From: Isohypsibius dastychi
Taxonomy: Eukaryota; Tardigrada; Eutardigrada; Parachela; Isohypsibiidae
Assembly: GCA_034696485.1 (NCBI GenBank)
Contig: JAQIWT010000262.1
Span: forward strand, 1-25,562
Direction of reading: 5' to 3'
DNA: 25,562 bases
Part shown: positions 1 to 10,060 of the stretch, piece after piece
Layout of the letters: every line of letters starts with the position of its first letter
How positions within the stretch are numbered: position 1 is the stretch's first letter
The notes under the pieces: model-generated
What the model was told of the DNA's origin: nothing
What the model saw: the letters and a program-made list of their open reading frames with translations, nothing else
The model's database searches: none
Position numbers and translations under genes: made by a program

Positions 1-354
1 TTGCGACTCAGGCGGAGCTTTTGCAGGGGTGACATTTTTGACGAAGCCATAAGGACCTTCCGTAACTTTCGCCGTAACATGCGAAAAATTGGGCTTCGAA
101 GTCCCAGCCAATGATATTCGCCGATTTCCTGGACTGGTTGACGGTGTGCTGACAACGCTCCGTGGTGATTTGTGTGGCTGCGTTCCAACTGACGGGCTGG
201 TTTTAGGTCTGACTACGGTTTTGCTCGTAGGTGTGCTAGCTGGTGATTTCCGTACAGAAGATTCTCGAGCTGGCAACGAAAAAAATGCGAGTAAACAGCA
301 AAAACACGAATGAATTCACTCACTGGATGGCGCTGGAGTTGCATAGACCTTCAT
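1..354 (-). CDS. 5' part of a Ser/Thr/Pro/Lys-rich protein (partial, runs off the left edge)
   Basis: Two exons can be read on the minus strand. Exon 1 runs from an ATG at 354 down to 324 (starts MKVYATPAPS) and ends at a strong GTGAGT donor. The 54-bp intron (270-323) ends in a TTGCCAG acceptor, and exon 2 (269 to 1) stays open to the window edge; the phases match (1 to 1). The predicted product is basic and disordered-looking, with repeated SP and TP dipeptides (KTSPS, HKSPRS, STPSTSPGN), as in cytoskeletal or nuclear regulatory linkers and proline-directed kinase substrates. No domain is recognised. The same frame stays open upstream to another ATG at 576, so the start could be there; I prefer 354 because an acceptor-like CACCACAG lies about 30 nt upstream of it. 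It is transcribed away from ORC4. Confidence 0.5.
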
Positions 355-832
355 GGTTGGAATCCGAATATCCCCTTTCAACAATCCTGTGGTGAACGAG
401 CTGAATGTAATGCTATGGCATAAGTCTGACACGAATTCGGATTCAGTTTTCTCTTTACCGGAACGTTGAAACTTCGTTCGTCGAAAAGTCAAAACAGAAC
501 AAGAGTTTATTTCGGGTTGGTTGGTAGCCTCTTTTGGTAACTCCAGGCCGAACACATTCCTGCCACATGTTACCATTAGCCCGCGCTTTCCGTAGCTACT
601 GGTAGATAGTATTCAACAAGTCAGGATACTACCTACCACCGCATTGTTTGTTGTCTGTCGGAATCCGAATTTCTGAAAGCACGCTTTTTGGGATTTAATC
701 AGCTTTTCCGTTTCTTGTTAGATAGATATCACCGTGGGGTAGTTCACAGGCTCATCCGAAATCATATTCACCGCAAAATTATCTTGATTCGTTGCTGTTA
801 GATCCACAAATCGACTGACTATCCAAGCTGCT
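355..832. promoter_or_regulatory. Divergent intergenic region between the left-edge gene and ORC4
   Basis: This gap separates two genes transcribed in opposite directions, so it should hold both promoters. An acceptor-like GCTGTTAG ends at 801, about 30 nt before the ORC4 ATG, and could be a cis or spliced-leader trans-splice site. If the left-edge gene starts at 576 rather than 354, part of this stretch is coding. No TATA box or other defined promoter motif is clear. Confidence 0.35.
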
Positions 833-2118
833 ATGCCTCCGAGAACTCGTAAACAAGCTCGAACGAATTCACCATATTTTGATCTGCAATCCCAGAAACG
901 GCATATCGAACGTTTGGAGCATATTTTGACTAACGTGGTGACTTATGGAAAAGGTGACTCGGTTATTTTATGTGGTCCCACAGGGTGCGGAAAATCAACG
1001 ATTGTTGAACGAGCCCTTTCTTCGCTTCGGTCCGATAAAAAAAACTGGTCAAAGTTTCGTTGCATCTACCTTCATGGAGCGAGTCAAGGAGACACGAAAT
1101 CCTCCGTGGAACACATCTTGTTGGAGCTAGGGGCTGATACGAAAAAGAGTGGAGCTGTTGTAGGATCGGCGGCGGACAAGCTTCGAGAACTGTGTCAATG
1201 TCTCTGTGATATTCGCAAAAAGTCAGGAATCGAAGGGATCATCCTGGTGATTGACAATCTGGAGCAGCTAGTCATTCAGAACAACCAAATTCTCCTGTAT
1301 AACCTGTTCGATTCATCACAGCAGAATAAGCTGCCCATCTGTATCATAGGAATGTCATCTGTGTTGGAGGTGCTGGAGAAAATGGAAAAGCGGGTCAAAT
1401 CGCGATTTTCTCAGCAAGTTCTCAATGTCGCAAGCGAGCAGTTTCAGAACGTCGACGAATTTTACGAAGCGTTCGAGTTCGTTTTGAATCAACACCGACC
1501 AGATAATTGGAGAGGTTGGCTGCTTTGATCAATAATAGAGCTATATTACGCGTTGACTAAATAATGGCTCGTTTGTTTTTAGAAACTCGGACGATTCTTT
1601 CTGAGAAGAATACGACGGATATCTTGGGGAGGCTATTTGAATATGGGAATGAATGGTCAAATCTTACAAAATTTTGCCGATTGATTTTGGCATTTTGTGG
1701 TGAAAATTCTCCCGGCAGTGAGGACTTCCGGTCAGCCGCAGATGCTCTGCTAATTGACGTGGTATTATGCGCGGTTCGCGATCTCTCCCATTTGCAATTG
1801 AGTTTGCTTCTCTGCTGCTTCGACTTCGTGAAAATTCATGAGACGTATGCATTCAATTTGCCGTTGATTCGGAGTCACTATGTCGCGTCCAAAAACACCC
1901 GGAAACTCAACTTTAATGACCATATTCTGCTACGGGCTTGGACTAAGCTGGCTGACTGCGGCTTGTTGGCTCCTGTTGGAAGGGCATCCGATCAACCTGC
2001 CGAATTTATGCAGTTCTCCTTGAATATTTGTCGGGAACAGCTCATTGATGCACTGCAAAACATCGATCAGAAATCTCTCCCTACGGAGATCCAGAATCAC
2101 TGCAGAAACTTCAAATAA
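833..2118 (+). CDS. ORC4: Origin recognition complex subunit 4 (ORC4), complete, two exons
   Basis: ORC4 is an AAA+ subunit of the nuclear origin recognition complex; it contacts ORC1 and helps load MCM at replication origins. Exon 1 is 833-1514 and exon 2 is 1583-2118, joined across a 68-bp GT...AG intron that restores frame (Arg227, then Glu228). The product is 405 aa, close to the roughly 430 of animal ORC4. An in-frame stop at 785 makes 833 the first possible ATG. Walker A is GPTGCGKS (48-55). The signature block NQILLYNLFD (151-160) and sensor-2/arginine-finger block KRVKSRF (186-192) match ORC4 closely. Walker B reads LVIDN (138-142), with Asn where ORC4 normally has Glu. Residues 300-400 match the C-terminal winged-helix region. 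It is convergent with the receptor kinase gene, and a polyadenylation signal lies 175 nt past the stop. Confidence 0.95.
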
Positions 2119-2292
2119 GCTCGGAAGCGTGCTTTCGATGGCTTTGCCTTTTTTCACGTGCTTTTTCAACTTTTAAACCTGTCTCTGCTTTAAACTACGT
2201 TTCAATTTCGACGGGCCGAAACCAATGCCCGATGCCTTCAGAACTGAGTTTTTTGAAACGTTGTGTCCGCATGTTCTAGAATTTGATTGCGA

Positions 2293-2298
2293 AATAAA
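2293..2298 (+). terminator. Probable polyadenylation signal of ORC4
   Basis: A canonical AATAAA hexamer lies 175 nt downstream of the ORC4 stop codon and on its strand. The position is typical for a 3' end, but the cleavage site is not visible. Confidence 0.55.
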
Positions 2299-2568
2299 TA
2301 TTCCCTAAAAGCGATCCGTCATTTTGGTATATGGTAAGTATTTACTGGACAAATCAGTTTTCGAATAGATTATTGTGGAACGAGATGTTACACTGTTTGT
2401 CCATCATAGCCTGGAAAGGTCACCATGTCCGCCAACGAACAACATAACTGGTCTGCTATTTGGCTCTTCGTTTCATGGGTTCCTCTGCTGGAGCCCACCT
2501 GGTGGGATTATGTACGACAATGGTTAACTTTTTGAATGTAATTCATGTCATTCACGAACTCAGATAAC

Positions 2569-2574
2569 TTTATT
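2569..2574 (-). terminator. Probable polyadenylation signal of the receptor kinase gene
   Basis: TTTATT on the plus strand reads AATAAA on the minus strand, about 125 nt past the stop codon of the discoidin domain receptor gene. Confidence 0.5.
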
Positions 2575-2699
2575 CAAGTTGACATCAGATTTCTAACAGC
2601 TATACAACAAAATTCCAACAAGAAGCCAATTGAGCGAGAAGGTCAACATATCACGGAGATTCATAATCATATTTGGTCACCTTAACAAGAATTCGGGAT

Positions 2700-5600
2700 T
2701 CAACAAAACCTCTCCTCAACTGAGAAGCCGAGATTCTTTCTTTGGAGGAAAAGGTGTATTTCTCTGAAGTTGGGTCTGTCATCCTCGTGTCTCTGCCAGC
2801 ATTCCCGCATGAGATCATAAATTTCCTTAGGGCAGGTTAGCGGCTGTGGGAGTTCCATAGGATTTCCGCCGGCGCTGTAGAATATTCCGGCGTTTTCTAT
2901 CACTTGGTCATCCGAAATATTCTCAAATGGCTGCTCTCGAGCAAACGTGAGAATTTCCCACAAAGTTATAGCGAACGCCCAGACATCCGACTTAGTCGTG
3001 AATTTACCCTGAAAATCATACGAATAAAACACTAAGTTCAATCGTTCGAAAAAACACTTACGAAAAGAATGCTCTCCCATGCCATCCATCGAATAGGTAA
3101 AATTGCTTTTCCTTCGATTCGATAGTAATCATTGGAATAAAGTCTCCGGCTCATTCCGAAGTCGGAAATTTTTATGGCGTAGTTTGGGCCGACCAAACAA
3201 TTCCTTGTGGCTAGATCGCGATGAACGTAGTTGAGGTTTTCCAAATATTTCATCCCTGACGCGATTTGCGATGCCATGTGAATCAGCGCTCCGTAACTGG
3301 AAATGAGTATGGTCAAAAACAGCTCGACACTTATGAGAAAAACCCAGCCTACCTCAATGATGTTGGATTAGGTATCGAGCCCTCTGGTGAATGCTCTTTC
3401 AAATACTGATTGAGATCACCGCATTCCATATATTCAACAACCATACAGAGTGGGTCCTCTTTTGTGCAGACACCGATAACCTGGATTAAATTCGGGTCTT
3501 GGAGTGTGCTGAGAATGTCCATTTCTCTTTTGAAATCGGTTCTGGAAAAATAATTCGATTGTAAAATACACGCATTCAAATCAAACTGACGATTTTTGCT
3601 TACTTGATATCATCGGAAACATCTTGTCGTAAAATTTTCACGGCGACGAGTTTCACCGGACTTGGCGACGTAGTCCGAAAGCCAATGATATCTTCAGCCG
3701 CACAAAGATGCACCTGGTACAGAATTTAATGATGAGAGTTCCGAGCTTATTTACATTTATGCTTCGTTTTACCTCGCCGAACTGGCCTTCTCCAATTTTC
3801 TCCAGAAATTTCAAGCTATCACGTGCGATTTCCGGTGGTACGTATGAGTCGACTTCGGTGATCACAGTGGATTTCCCGGAGCTCATGGAATGTGTTCCAC
3901 TAGGACCTTGAAGGTCGTTTCGGTTGTTTCGGCAATGAGAAAGAGTGCGAGGTTTGGCCAAGGGAGACCGAAGCTCTGGAATTGCGTATTCCCGCGCGCA
4001 GAGAGAATCTGAAAGGTCATTCGTTAAATCCATGTCGTTTCAAAAAATAGATGAATATTTACGTTTCAAGGTTATTTCTGTTCGGATTAAAAAAACTAGA
4101 AGCTTAAAAATGATTCGAAACTCACTGTGATATTCTTTAATTTCAAGAGAAACCATTCCAGGAACGGCTCTCCGTAATATGATTTCATGGGGCTCATGAT
4201 ATATCGTGTTTTTATCATGTTCATCCGACGCGACAGATCCATATAAATTCCCGTTATTCGATCGGATGGTTTCAACTGGACAGTGTTGTCTAAAGTCGAA
4301 CGGCAAATTCTTTTCCAATGAGAAGAAATCCGAGTGGAATTTTGAGTGGTAATGATGCTTTCTGTGCCTGAAGCGGAGCAGGACAATCTAGAAGATGAGA
4401 CATAATCGTTAGGAAGACTAGTCTCTCAATACAATGCATGTTCATCTGACTGTACTTACTCCCAAGCAAATCAATGCCAAGATGACCACTCCGGATACTA
4501 TCCCGATAATCAGACCCACATAATCATCCGCGCTCGGCTTATTCGGCACATGGTGAGCTTTATGGCCCTGCACTTCCGGCCAATTGCGGGCATTGAGTAG
4601 GAAGCCTGATGGATGGAAAATGTGGAAAAACTGCCCATCCAAAGCGGAATTAGAGGTCGTCGACTTTGACGGCAATTCCGGTGGTGTAGCTTCAGGCGTG
4701 AAATTCCCTTGCAACGGTTCTGCAAGGAAGGATGAAACAAATTTATAATCTAGGCGAATTCACCGATGGGATTTGAATTTAAGTTTGGAATCAAAACACA
4801 CCAGATTCAAATGTCACTTCGCTGATCATCATCCACCGTGATGCAAACCGCAGAATAACCTTGACCTGAAAAATGAGGAGAAATAAAAAAATAATGAATA
4901 AAAACCATTGATTATAACTCACGTATCGTCCGATTCGATTATCCAATTTTATTGTTATATTTCGAGCATTTTCCATCACAGTATCTGGTGTATACGTAAA
5001 ATGAACTGGCTGACCGGTATAATATTTTCCACCAATACTGGAAAACGAATTAACCATTGAAGTTATGTGCAAAGTATTACAAGAAACCGTAGCATACCTA
5101 AAGTAAACGGTGGCAGATGCGAAGACCTTGACATCCTTGGTAAACAGATTGTTGCAGTAAATATACACTGCGGTATATTTGCGGGCTTGATCGAATTTAA
5201 AGGTCAAATCGATTTGACCTCGATGTGACTCGTTTTTCCATCCAACCCAGTCGGATACCGCTTTTTGACCATTGCTTGCAGATTCCAAACGGAAATTGTC
5301 TGGTCCAGTCCGGCCATCTGTCAACTGACCCTGGAACAGAAAAATAATGTACAAAATCTCACAAAAAAATGTCACAAAATAGCTACTGGATTAAACTGGA
5401 TGATTTTTTTAAATTGAACCAAGTTTTAATTTGAAGTTCAGTTTTCGTCATTCAAGACCGTTTTTTATCCGTTTTGAAACCATACTACTTACCATTCCTA
5501 GATACAAGTGGTTATTCTGAACGACGCCATCGTATGTCCAGTCCAGCAGCTGCACATCCGGTCCCCTTGAATCGCCTTGTGGCATCGAATACCATTGAAT

Positions 5601-8600
5601 TCCATCTGTCCACCGACATCCAAATACTTCCACTCGCATGCAGACCGTTCGAGCGTAAACACTTTGCGGCACAAAACGAACTTTCCGGGCAATAATTGGC
5701 GGGTCCAGTTGTTGATTATTGCGAACGTAAGTATTTGTGTTACCGCGGAATAATTTTTCTCCTTTACGATTACGGAATGTTATCCAGTCGGCGGAAGTGT
5801 CGCGTTGATACTCGATTAAGAAATGTTCGGCATACTCCTGACCTTGACCGTTCCCGAATCTGCCTTGAGTTTCCACCGCAGTCAACACATGCAATGATTG
5901 GAGATCAATTTCCAGGTATTCATAAACATCTTTCTTGATTTGCTGACGTGGACACCAAGCACCTCCGCCATCTTCATGACCAAGTCTGGAAAAAACCGAC
6001 AATTCAAATCACCGACAAGTTCTGAATCGTGGTCGTCATGCAAAACTAAGTTACTAAAATATAAGCTTTTTTTCTGGAACTGAACACTCGGGTAAAAATT
6101 CTACCAGCTGTGCAGAAACTGGATGGAAAAATCGATGAAAAGTACGGTAGAAAATTTAGATTACAGTAGTCATGCTTCAGTTATATTTCTAATTACCGGT
6201 ATACTGTGGTCATATGTCATCACCATAACCGAAACGGTACAATGCCGCTAATCAAAACGATTATTATGATGAGCACTTTACAATATAAATTATTTCCCAA
6301 GTATGTACCTTGCGTTTTGAGGTCCCACACTAGCGGCGTCATATGATGAGCTGGCGTGAATTTGTGAGTCCGGAATAAGCTCATTTTCCATTCCCAGAGG
6401 TCCAAGACATTCGCCTACAAAGCAATACAGATTATTAATCGCGTTCTTTTGTATTTTTATTATGTCTGTGAAGAGAAGTTTCATTTTTTTGGATTCGCTG
6501 TTTTATTTTCAAAATGTGTCTCATATGAATAAAAAGTTGTGAAAGGTCTTTTAATAGCTGTCAATTTCAGAATATTCCACAGCCGTCCCATAAACTCTGA
6601 CAAACACGAAAAACGTTTTATCATTCAGCTGAAAATGACAGATTCAGATTCAAAAACGAGCCTGTCATTTTTCTCTGATCAACACGCTCCAATGAACTGC
6701 CCTAAATATTTTCTCATCGGTTCATCTCAAGAGTCATCAAGCTTTTGATAAATCCAACCAACTCGGCAACTCGTTGAAAAAATATAGCTTCGAAACTAAA
6801 ATTGAAATAACTTGGTCCGCTAATACAAAACCGGCAACATGAAAACACTAGTAGCAAATTTCTGGGTGTTTTCTTTGCCATCAAGCGCTTTAATAATTCA
6901 TAATAAAAATCACAGCATTGCCTTGAAAAAAAATTCGTGATGAAGCATAATTCGGGATGATCAGAGTGTATTCCTCCGTTGCTATCTCTTTAAACCCTTC
7001 TCATCCTTCCGGCCATGTACTCTGGACGATGTCAACTATTCTCCCATTAAAACTAGGAGAATCCTTATTGATTGCTATTGGGGTCTACTCTGAGATCTGC
7101 TCGGAGCAAAGTGTTAAAGTCAGTGTTATTCCAACACCATCAAATTGGCTGGATCAATAGATGCTCGGCTCATCAGATTTGCTCCTTATTGTTCCAGCCC
7201 GGAAAAAGAGAACGTGCCGGTCCAACGAACTATCCATTAAGGGAGGAAAAAAAACACAATCATTCCCGATAAAAAGTTTGATCCAGGATCTCCTCTGCAG
7301 ACTAATGATCCAGGGTGACCTGATTATATCTGTTGTGCGATGTTTATGTATTGATCAAATATAATTAAGCTAATATTCTGATCTGCATGCGCAACACACG
7401 CACACGTGCCGAATGCCTCGTAAACAGCCTCATCAAATTACTTCACTATCTCCCTGATTTTGGTTTCTTGCGAGGAAATATCCTGAAAGAAATATTTCAG
7501 AAGAACAAATCATTTATAAATCACAACTTTTTTATGGGCGTTTCATCCTGAAATCGTCAGTGCTTGAGTGTGTTTTCAAAAAAACCTACAGCTTAGCTCA
7601 TTAAATTTGACCATTGAATCAATTCATCAAAATGGACAAGCTGCCAAAACAAGCTGGAATATACAAAATAATGACCCGGCCACGCAGTCAGTGAAAACAA
7701 ATCCTTGGTGGTCTTGATCAGTTTATCATCTGTCACTTTCGTGATGTTTTGCTCGGGGATTGAGTTTCTTCAAGAGCAAAAACCTAGTAAATCATGCGCG
7801 GGGTTTATCCGTTTTTCATTGATCCGAAGCGACAGAAAGGATCATTTTCCAACGAAAATCGTTTCCGTCATCGTCTACTTACTCGAGAAAAACAAGAATA
7901 AATTTAACCGCGCTCTTTTGAATAAATCCAACTTGGCTGCTGAATATTATCCCTCCAATCTGTCTGATGAGAAAATGTTTTAAAGTGAGTGCCACTTTCA
8001 AGTATGGGAGTGAGCTGATATGAAGGGACGCACACGTCCTCCTGTACACTTGTGCCTCGACTTCCGCCAGGATAGACTGCGGGTGTCAAGTGCAATGAAT
8101 GCGGGGAACACTTGCTTGATGAGTAACAAACAGGCTCGTGTTTTGCCTAGAAATTGCATGCGCGTGTTCCCGTTCATCTTGGATGGACACAAGAGCTTTT
8201 CAACTCCCCATAGCCATCTGTATCCCTCACTTTCGACTTGGACTTGTTGGCTTTCCCAGGAAATATCGCTTTTCTAAATCCCATTCCCAAACATTCTAAC
8301 GAATCGGTGCAGAATATACGGGTTAATATATTAAATCTATTATATTACTCCAAAATTAAAAATAATAGTAAAGGTCAACCAACCGAATGCTGGTACTATA
8401 TTCCAATGTATTTCGTAATATATTCTTTAGTCAAATAATAATTGTTCTCAACACCGAAACACAATTTAAAACCACAAGCTCCACTGTACCGAATAAAATG
8501 CAGGGTGAGAAGGTTAAATAGAAACAACTCTGGGGAAATGGGCAACTGGCTTTTGCTGTCAACAATTTACGCCAGAAAAGCAGGAATGCTTAACTTTTGG

Positions 8601-9061
8601 GGGACAAGGATAAACTGATGAAGCTCATAATTTAATTTTCAGTGCGCTGTTTATTTCGAGCTTGTTCCTAGTGAGCTTTTCATACAGGCAATCAGGGTTT
8701 TTGTAAAGAATTCAATAACACTGCCCAACATGCCATGACCGGACAAACAAATTGAATCATGTTCCCCTTTATTGTATGCCACATTGATAGCCAGATGAAG
8801 CAGCGAGAAAATTGAGTTAATTCCTGTACGCATGGTTGCATAAGTCGCTAGAGTAATTGTTAATTAAATCCCACATTGTACATCTATGTCGTTCGAGATC
8901 GAAGACCAGTTGTCCATTTCAATTTGCGGAACCTATTAGTTCGTTGAAAAACACAACGCTTTTCATTCACGCCCGTGGTACTCACCGAAATTCAGCGACT
9001 CCGCGTTCCGGAAATACGAAGCCACAAATACGAGTCCGAAGAACCAGATGGAGCTATCCAT
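2700..9061 (-). CDS. DDR: Discoidin domain receptor tyrosine kinase, complete, 13 coding exons
   Basis: This is a collagen-type receptor tyrosine kinase of the plasma membrane. Exons on the minus strand: 8986-9061, 6309-6414, 5493-5985, 5098-5330, 4923-5037, 4802-4865, 4460-4719, 4126-4387, 3773-4008, 3604-3713, 3353-3541, 3062-3296, 2700-3008. All junctions are GT...AG and phase-consistent, giving 895 aa. Residues 1-22 are a signal peptide. The discoidin (F5/8 type C) domain spans Cys28-Cys184 ([13 protein letters not shown]). A DS-like domain spans about 190-365 (YDGVV, GQLTDG, ISEVTF). The transmembrane helix is about 430-454, followed by a basic RFRHRKHH. The juxtamembrane region carries Tyr498 and Tyr512 (YHEP). 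The kinase has GEGQFGEV (609-616), VAVK Lys641, alpha-C Glu658, HRDLATRN Asp742, DFG Asp760, activation-loop Tyr768/772/773 and PIRWMAWES, so it should be active. The track of introns is 50-325 bp except the first, 2.57 kb. Identity is clear; DDR1 versus DDR2 orthology is not. Confidence 0.95.
6415..8985 (-). other. Large first intron of the receptor kinase gene (2571 bp)
   Basis: It lies between the signal-peptide exon (donor GTGAGT just below 8986) and the second coding exon (acceptor TTTGTAG just above 6414). Both sides are phase 1, and joining them gives [10 protein letters not shown] at the mature N-terminus. It is far longer than every other intron in this gene, and large first introns often carry enhancers. 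A patch at about 7990-8240 is richer in G+C and open on both strands, but I recognise no protein there. Confidence 0.8.
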
Positions 9062-9088
9062 GTTTCAAAATGATGAAGGAGAGCACAC

Positions 9089-9090
9089 CT
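9089..9090 (-). promoter_or_regulatory. Possible splice acceptor in the 5' leader of the receptor kinase gene
   Basis: On the minus strand GGCTTTTTAG ends 27 nt before the ATG at 9061. It could be a spliced-leader trans-splice acceptor or the end of a 5' UTR intron. Only the motif and its distance support it. Confidence 0.3.
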
Positions 9091-9091
9091 A

Positions 9092-9600
9092 AAAAGCCAG
9101 AATATTAAATAAAATGTTGAGTGTCTTGCATATTTTGAGGAATCTCTAATTAAATAAACACATGGAAAAGTATGTTTTCACCGAAATAAGGTTATGAAAA
9201 TTAAAAAGCGGTTTTGCTTTTAAATATTAATTCCGAGCACAGCACCTATTTTAAATTCTGGATAAAATGCGGGCGAGGCTCATGGGACGTCAGTGGCATT
9301 ATAGATGAGATGCATCATCGCCAGGCAGCACCAGTACACTCACAACTTTAATGTGGAAAACGAAAAGAAATAAAACACAAAATGATGCCGAGCAAAAATC
9401 AGACACGCCATAATTCATTGAATGAAACATGACTGAATATTCTTCCTGTTGCAGTGTAAAAATGGTTCATCATCATAGCCACGCATGGCAAACGGCCTCA
9501 CGATATCTTTCTTTTTTATAGCTGTTGATTAAACGACTTCTGTGCAAATATATCCTAATGGCTCTCTATACAAACTTCATTTCCTATTACTTTTTTTCAG
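9092..9600. other. Upstream region of the receptor kinase gene
   Basis: This 5' flank should contain the receptor promoter. No conserved gene is recognised. Acceptor-like CTGTTGCAG ends near 9455 and TTTTTTTCAG ends at 9600 on the plus strand; the latter begins the candidate exon described next. Confidence 0.4.
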
Positions 9601-9730
9601 CAAACAGAGCGTGGGACGATCGTTTCTTTCAGCCAACAGAGACCAAAATTTACAACAGCTCGATTTGATTGATACCAGTCTGCCATTTCATCGTTTCTTC
9701 CGAAATTTAAAATGGGACAATGTAGTGTGA
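9601..9730 (+). other. Candidate terminal exon of an unknown small gene
   Basis: An unusually good acceptor (TATTACTTTTTTTCAG) is followed by about 43 open codons ending in TGA at 9728-9730, beginning KQSVGRSFLS and ending KWDNVV. A minute exon ATGGAA-AA at 9162-9169 with donor GTATGT has the matching phase, but that link is speculative. No homology is recognised and a chance origin is possible. Confidence 0.15.
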
Positions 9731-9834
9731 AATAATTTTCTCACTCAATCCAGAACAATCATTCTATGCTTGGAACAGGAAGCTACATCTTTGCTGGATT
9801 ATCCATGAAATATTTTCTCATGGAAGTTAAAGAA

Positions 9835-10060
9835 TCATTTAACTGCAGTGCCCCTGCTGGACAGTAGCCTTTGGTCACACAGTAAATAATAGTGTCCATA
9901 AGCCGGACTTATTTGATGAGAATTTGGTGAGTAGTTTGTGGTGGTTTCATTGGGATTGGGCCGGTCAATATTGCCTTCTTGGAGCACTCCTGCTGTTTCC
10001 CGCCAGAGTTCATAGATTCCATTAAAAAGACCGGGTGGAAGGAAGATGGTGTTAGATAAT
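9835..10060 (-). other. Candidate terminal exon of an unknown minus-strand gene
   Basis: After an acceptor-like CTGACTCTCCCGCAG, 75 codons stay open to a TGA (9835-9837), starting LSNTIFLPPG and containing GIYELWRETAG and two N-glycosylation-type sequons (NET, NYS). The frame has no start codon of its own. No upstream exon with matching phase was convincing and no domain is recognised. Open stretches of this length are expected by chance in a gap this size. Confidence 0.15.

Larger units (their letters stand above)
2119..2699. other. Convergent 3' intergenic region between ORC4 and the receptor kinase
   Basis: This holds the 3' UTRs of two converging genes, each with one AATAAA hexamer (plus strand 2293, minus strand 2574). 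I see no gene, RNA or repeat here. Confidence 0.6.

Noticed and set aside
5474-5938. Plus-strand frames antisense to the receptor discoidin exon
   Set aside because: They are shadows of a secure coding exon on the minus strand.
7904-8277. Overlapping open frames on both strands in a G+C-richer patch of the receptor gene's first intron
   Set aside because: No homology, signal or splice structure favours any of them.
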